Source: Pseudolabrys sp. (GTDB lineage Bacteria > Pseudomonadota > Alphaproteobacteria > Rhizobiales > Xanthobacteraceae). From it: a stretch of 9,742 bases of DNA. A program made the position numbers and the translations under genes. The notes beneath the pieces are model-generated. The model searched no databases. It saw nothing but the letters and a program-made list of their open reading frames with translations, and was not told where the DNA came from. The stretch lies in the NCBI GenBank assembly GCA_029945495.1, contig JAQSCR010000527.1, positions 1 to 9,742 of the forward strand. The letters run 5' to 3'. This document shows positions 8,622-9,742 of this stretch, piece after piece. How positions within the stretch are numbered: position 1 is the stretch's first letter; every line of letters starts with the position of its first letter.

Positions 8622-9524
8622 TCCTTGCCGATTTCCTTGCCGATTTCCATGCCGATTGCCACCGCGGTCGCCACGCTGCTCGACCAGTTCCACGCCAAGC
8701 GGCCGGTGCGCGCGTGGTCACTCATTATTACGCTCTACGGCGATGCCATCGTGCCGCGCGGCGGCAGCCTGTGGCTCGGCTCGCTGAGCGAGATCATGGC
8801 GCTGTTTCGCGTCGATGCCGGCCATGTACGCACGGCGATGTCGCGGCTGACCGCCGATGGCTGGCTCAAGCGCGTCAAGGTCGGCCGTAACAGCTATTAC
8901 CGGCTGACGCGGCGCGAGGAAGGCAGCTTCACCGCCGCAACCCAGCGCATCTATTTTGCCGACGAACCGGCTTTCGACGGCCGTCTGCGCCTTGCTTTGC
9001 TCGGCCCCGGCGTTGCCGCCTCAGTGCGTCCGGCGCTGGCGCGCGCCGGCTTTGCCGCGCTGACGCCGGCGACTTACGTTGCCTTCGATGAGCCGCGCGC
9101 CAGACTGCCGGCTATCGACGGACTTTTCCTGCTACATGCCGAGGCGGACGACGCGGCGCACGCGCTCGCCGCGGCGGCGTGGGAGTTGGAGCCGATCGCG
9201 CAACACTATCGTGACTTCATCGACCGCTTCACGCCGCTCGACAGCGCGCTCGGCAAGCGCCCGCGCATCGAAGGCGCCGACGCGCTGGTGGCGCGCGTGC
9301 TGCTGATTCACGAATTCCGCCGCATCGTGCTGCGCGATCCGGGCCTGCCGGCCGCGCTTCTGCCGGCCGACTGGCCGGGCGCGGCGGCGCGCCAGCTGGC
9401 GGGCCGGCTCTACCGCAAGCTGGCAGCGGATTCGGAAAGCTACCTCGACGCCAACGCCCAGGACCAAAAAGGCCCGCTTCCGGCCGCCGAGCCGGGCTTT
9501 AGCGCGCGTTTCGCCCCGAAATAG
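8613..9524 (+). CDS. paaX: PaaX-family transcriptional repressor (phenylacetate degradation)
   Basis: A PaaX-type regulator; in E. coli PaaX represses the paa genes and is released by phenylacetyl-CoA. From ATG 8613 the product is 303 residues (E. coli PaaX 316). The N-terminal winged-helix part contains AWSLIITLYGDAIVPRGG (34-51), WLGSLSEIMALF (54-65), VRTAMSRLTADGWLKR (72-87) and GRNSYYRLT (91-99). The C-terminal PaaX domain contains LIHEFRRIVLRDPGLPAALL (231-250), then LPADWPG (250-256). The start is uncertain: ATG 8562 (320 aa), 8613 (303 aa) and 8649 (291 aa) are in frame and none has a good ribosome site. Conservation begins only near residue 20-30, so 8649 is a real alternative, especially as an operator-like repeat covers 8613. 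It precedes a probable paaA gene in the same direction, with its own promoter between. The reading frame is open much further upstream, but only as a shadow opposite ppsA. Confidence 0.85.
   Translation: MSNSLPISLPISMPIATAVATLLDQFHAKRPVRAWSLIITLYGDAIVPRGGSLWLGSLSEIMALFRVDAGHVRTAMSRLTADGWLKRVKVGRNSYYRLTRREEGSFTAATQRIYFADEPAFDGRLRLALLGPGVAASVRPALARAGFAALTPATYVAFDEPRARLPAIDGLFLLHAEADDAAHALAAAAWELEPIAQHYRDFIDRFTPLDSALGKRPRIEGADALVARVLLIHEFRRIVLRDPGLPAALLPADWPGAAARQLAGRLYRKLAADSESYLDANAQDQKGPLPAAEPGFSARFAPK
8622..8657 (+). repeat. Three 12-nt tandem repeats in the 5' end of paaX
   Basis: TCCTTGCCGATT occurs at 8622-8633 and 8634-8645, followed by TCCATGCCGATT at 8646-8657, which differs by one base. 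They encode SLPI-SLPI-SMPI. The single change turns TTG into the ATG at 8649, an alternative start. The unit length keeps the reading frame, so copy number could vary without breaking the gene. Confidence 0.85.
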
Positions 9525-9564
9525 TGCGATTTTGCCTTCGGCCGCAGTCGCCGCCGCGGCCAAC

Positions 9565-9604
9565 ATGTTACGAAAATACTTGACGACCATAATTACTGTA
9601 ACAT
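9565..9604. promoter_or_regulatory. Inverted repeat ATGTTAC/GTAACAT framing the paaA promoter
   Basis: Seven-base arms at 9565-9571 and 9598-9604 are exact reverse complements with centres 33 bases apart, about three helical turns. They lie on either side of the -35 and reach the -10, so a bound repressor would block polymerase. PaaX-family binding is a natural guess given the neighbour. Half-site spacing of this length could also mean two separate sites. Confidence 0.45.
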
Positions 9605-9609
9605 ATTAT
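9580..9609 (+). promoter_or_regulatory. Sigma-70-type promoter for the probable paaA operon
   Basis: TTGACG (five of six matches to TTGACA) is followed after 18 bases by TATTAT (five of six matches to TATAAT). Start would be near 9616, giving a leader of about 70 nt. It is the best unaided promoter in the window. Confidence 0.65.
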
Positions 9610-9686
9610 TTCACAAATAAAAAAGTCCGCGATCCAACGTCGGCAAGCAGGACGCGTCCAGAGGAAACCGCCCAAAGGAATCGCCG

Positions 9687-9742
9687 ATGTACACGCAAGC
9701 CCTCAACACGCAGGACACGGCGCCGGCCGCTAAGAGCGACCC
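9687..9742 (+). CDS. paaA: 5' end of a probable phenylacetyl-CoA epoxidase subunit PaaA gene
   Basis: Only 18 full codons are visible, beginning MYTQALNTQDTAPAAKSD, before the window ends. The ATG has AGGA seven bases upstream and a strong promoter further up, so a real gene starts here. PaaA is the catalytic di-iron subunit of the multicomponent enzyme that epoxidises phenylacetyl-CoA. The call rests on position directly after a PaaX-type repressor and on a resemblance, from memory, to the variable N-termini (MYTQAL-like) of alphaproteobacterial PaaA proteins. The diagnostic di-iron motifs are not within view. Other paa genes, such as paaG, paaZ or paaK, are the main alternatives. Confidence 0.55.
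   Translation, partial: MYTQALNTQDTAPAAKSD

Larger units (their letters stand above)
9525..9686 (+). promoter_or_regulatory. paaX-paaA intergenic control region
   Basis: The 162 bases begin with a GC-rich hairpin without a T run (9540-9561), then become AT-rich. They hold a strong promoter (TTGACG at 9580-9585, TATTAT at 9604-9609, 18-base spacer) and an inverted repeat ATGTTAC/GTAACAT (9565-9571 and 9598-9604). Further on are a 10-bp palindrome GGACGCGTCC (9650-9659) and the ribosome site AGGA (9676-9679). No small gene is apparent. Confidence 0.7.

Noticed and set aside
9540..9561. GC-rich hairpin after paaX (GGCCGC/GCGGCC) as a terminator
   Set aside because: The six-base stem has a ten-base loop and is not followed by a T run, so evidence for termination is too weak.
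9650..9659. Palindrome GGACGCGTCC in the paaA leader
   Set aside because: Short palindromes of this kind are frequent in GC-rich DNA, and its position gives no clear regulatory meaning.

Overview
The window is GC-rich, densely packed bacterial DNA, most likely from an alphaproteobacterium of the Hyphomicrobiales/Rhizobiales (Bradyrhizobium-, Rhodopseudomonas- or Beijerinckia-like). This rests on base composition and codon use, on a PaaX regulator set just before what looks like a paaA gene, and on FNR/FixK-type TTGA-N6-TCAA boxes upstream of metabolic genes. The genus is an inference. I see no rRNA, tRNA, CRISPR array, insertion sequence or phage gene.

Left part (1-3217, minus strand): a compact three-gene operon reads leftward as GH1 beta-glucosidase, glucokinase, then a Pfk-2-type (PfkB) phosphofructokinase that runs off the left edge. 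GH1 and glk overlap by ATGA, and glk and pfkB are 11 bases apart. Together they would convert a glucoside to glucose, glucose-6-phosphate and, after isomerisation, fructose-1,6-bisphosphate. A 160-base divergent control region (3218-3377) separates this operon from a plus-strand pair: a GH50/agarase-like clan GH-A hydrolase (3378-4751) and a GH4 NAD/metal-dependent glycosidase (4771-6048). None of the three hydrolases has a visible signal peptide, so imported small glycosides are the likely substrates. No transporter lies in the window.

Middle (6045-8438, minus strand): phosphoenolpyruvate synthase (ppsA), convergent with the GH4 gene. The two stop codons share one TTAA. Upstream of ppsA is a 174-base divergent region with a near-consensus FNR/FixK box and a -10 hexamer in exact class II register. 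A second box (TTGA-N6-TCAA) lies in the glycosidase control region. The two suggest that glucoside glycolysis and PEP synthase may share oxygen- or redox-responsive control.

Right part (8613-9742, plus strand): a PaaX-family repressor, with a perfect 9-bp inverted repeat over its apparent start and a 12-nt tandem repeat in its first codons. A well-formed promoter follows, framed by an ATGTTAC/GTAACAT inverted repeat, and then the first 18 codons of a gene that is probably paaA (phenylacetyl-CoA epoxidase subunit A). This is the edge of a phenylacetate degradation cluster, functionally separate from the sugar genes.

The most interesting signals are the two FNR/FixK-like boxes in separate intergenic regions, the unusual GH50-like plus GH4 pair, and the operator-like palindromes around paaX and paaA. 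No wholly new system is evident.
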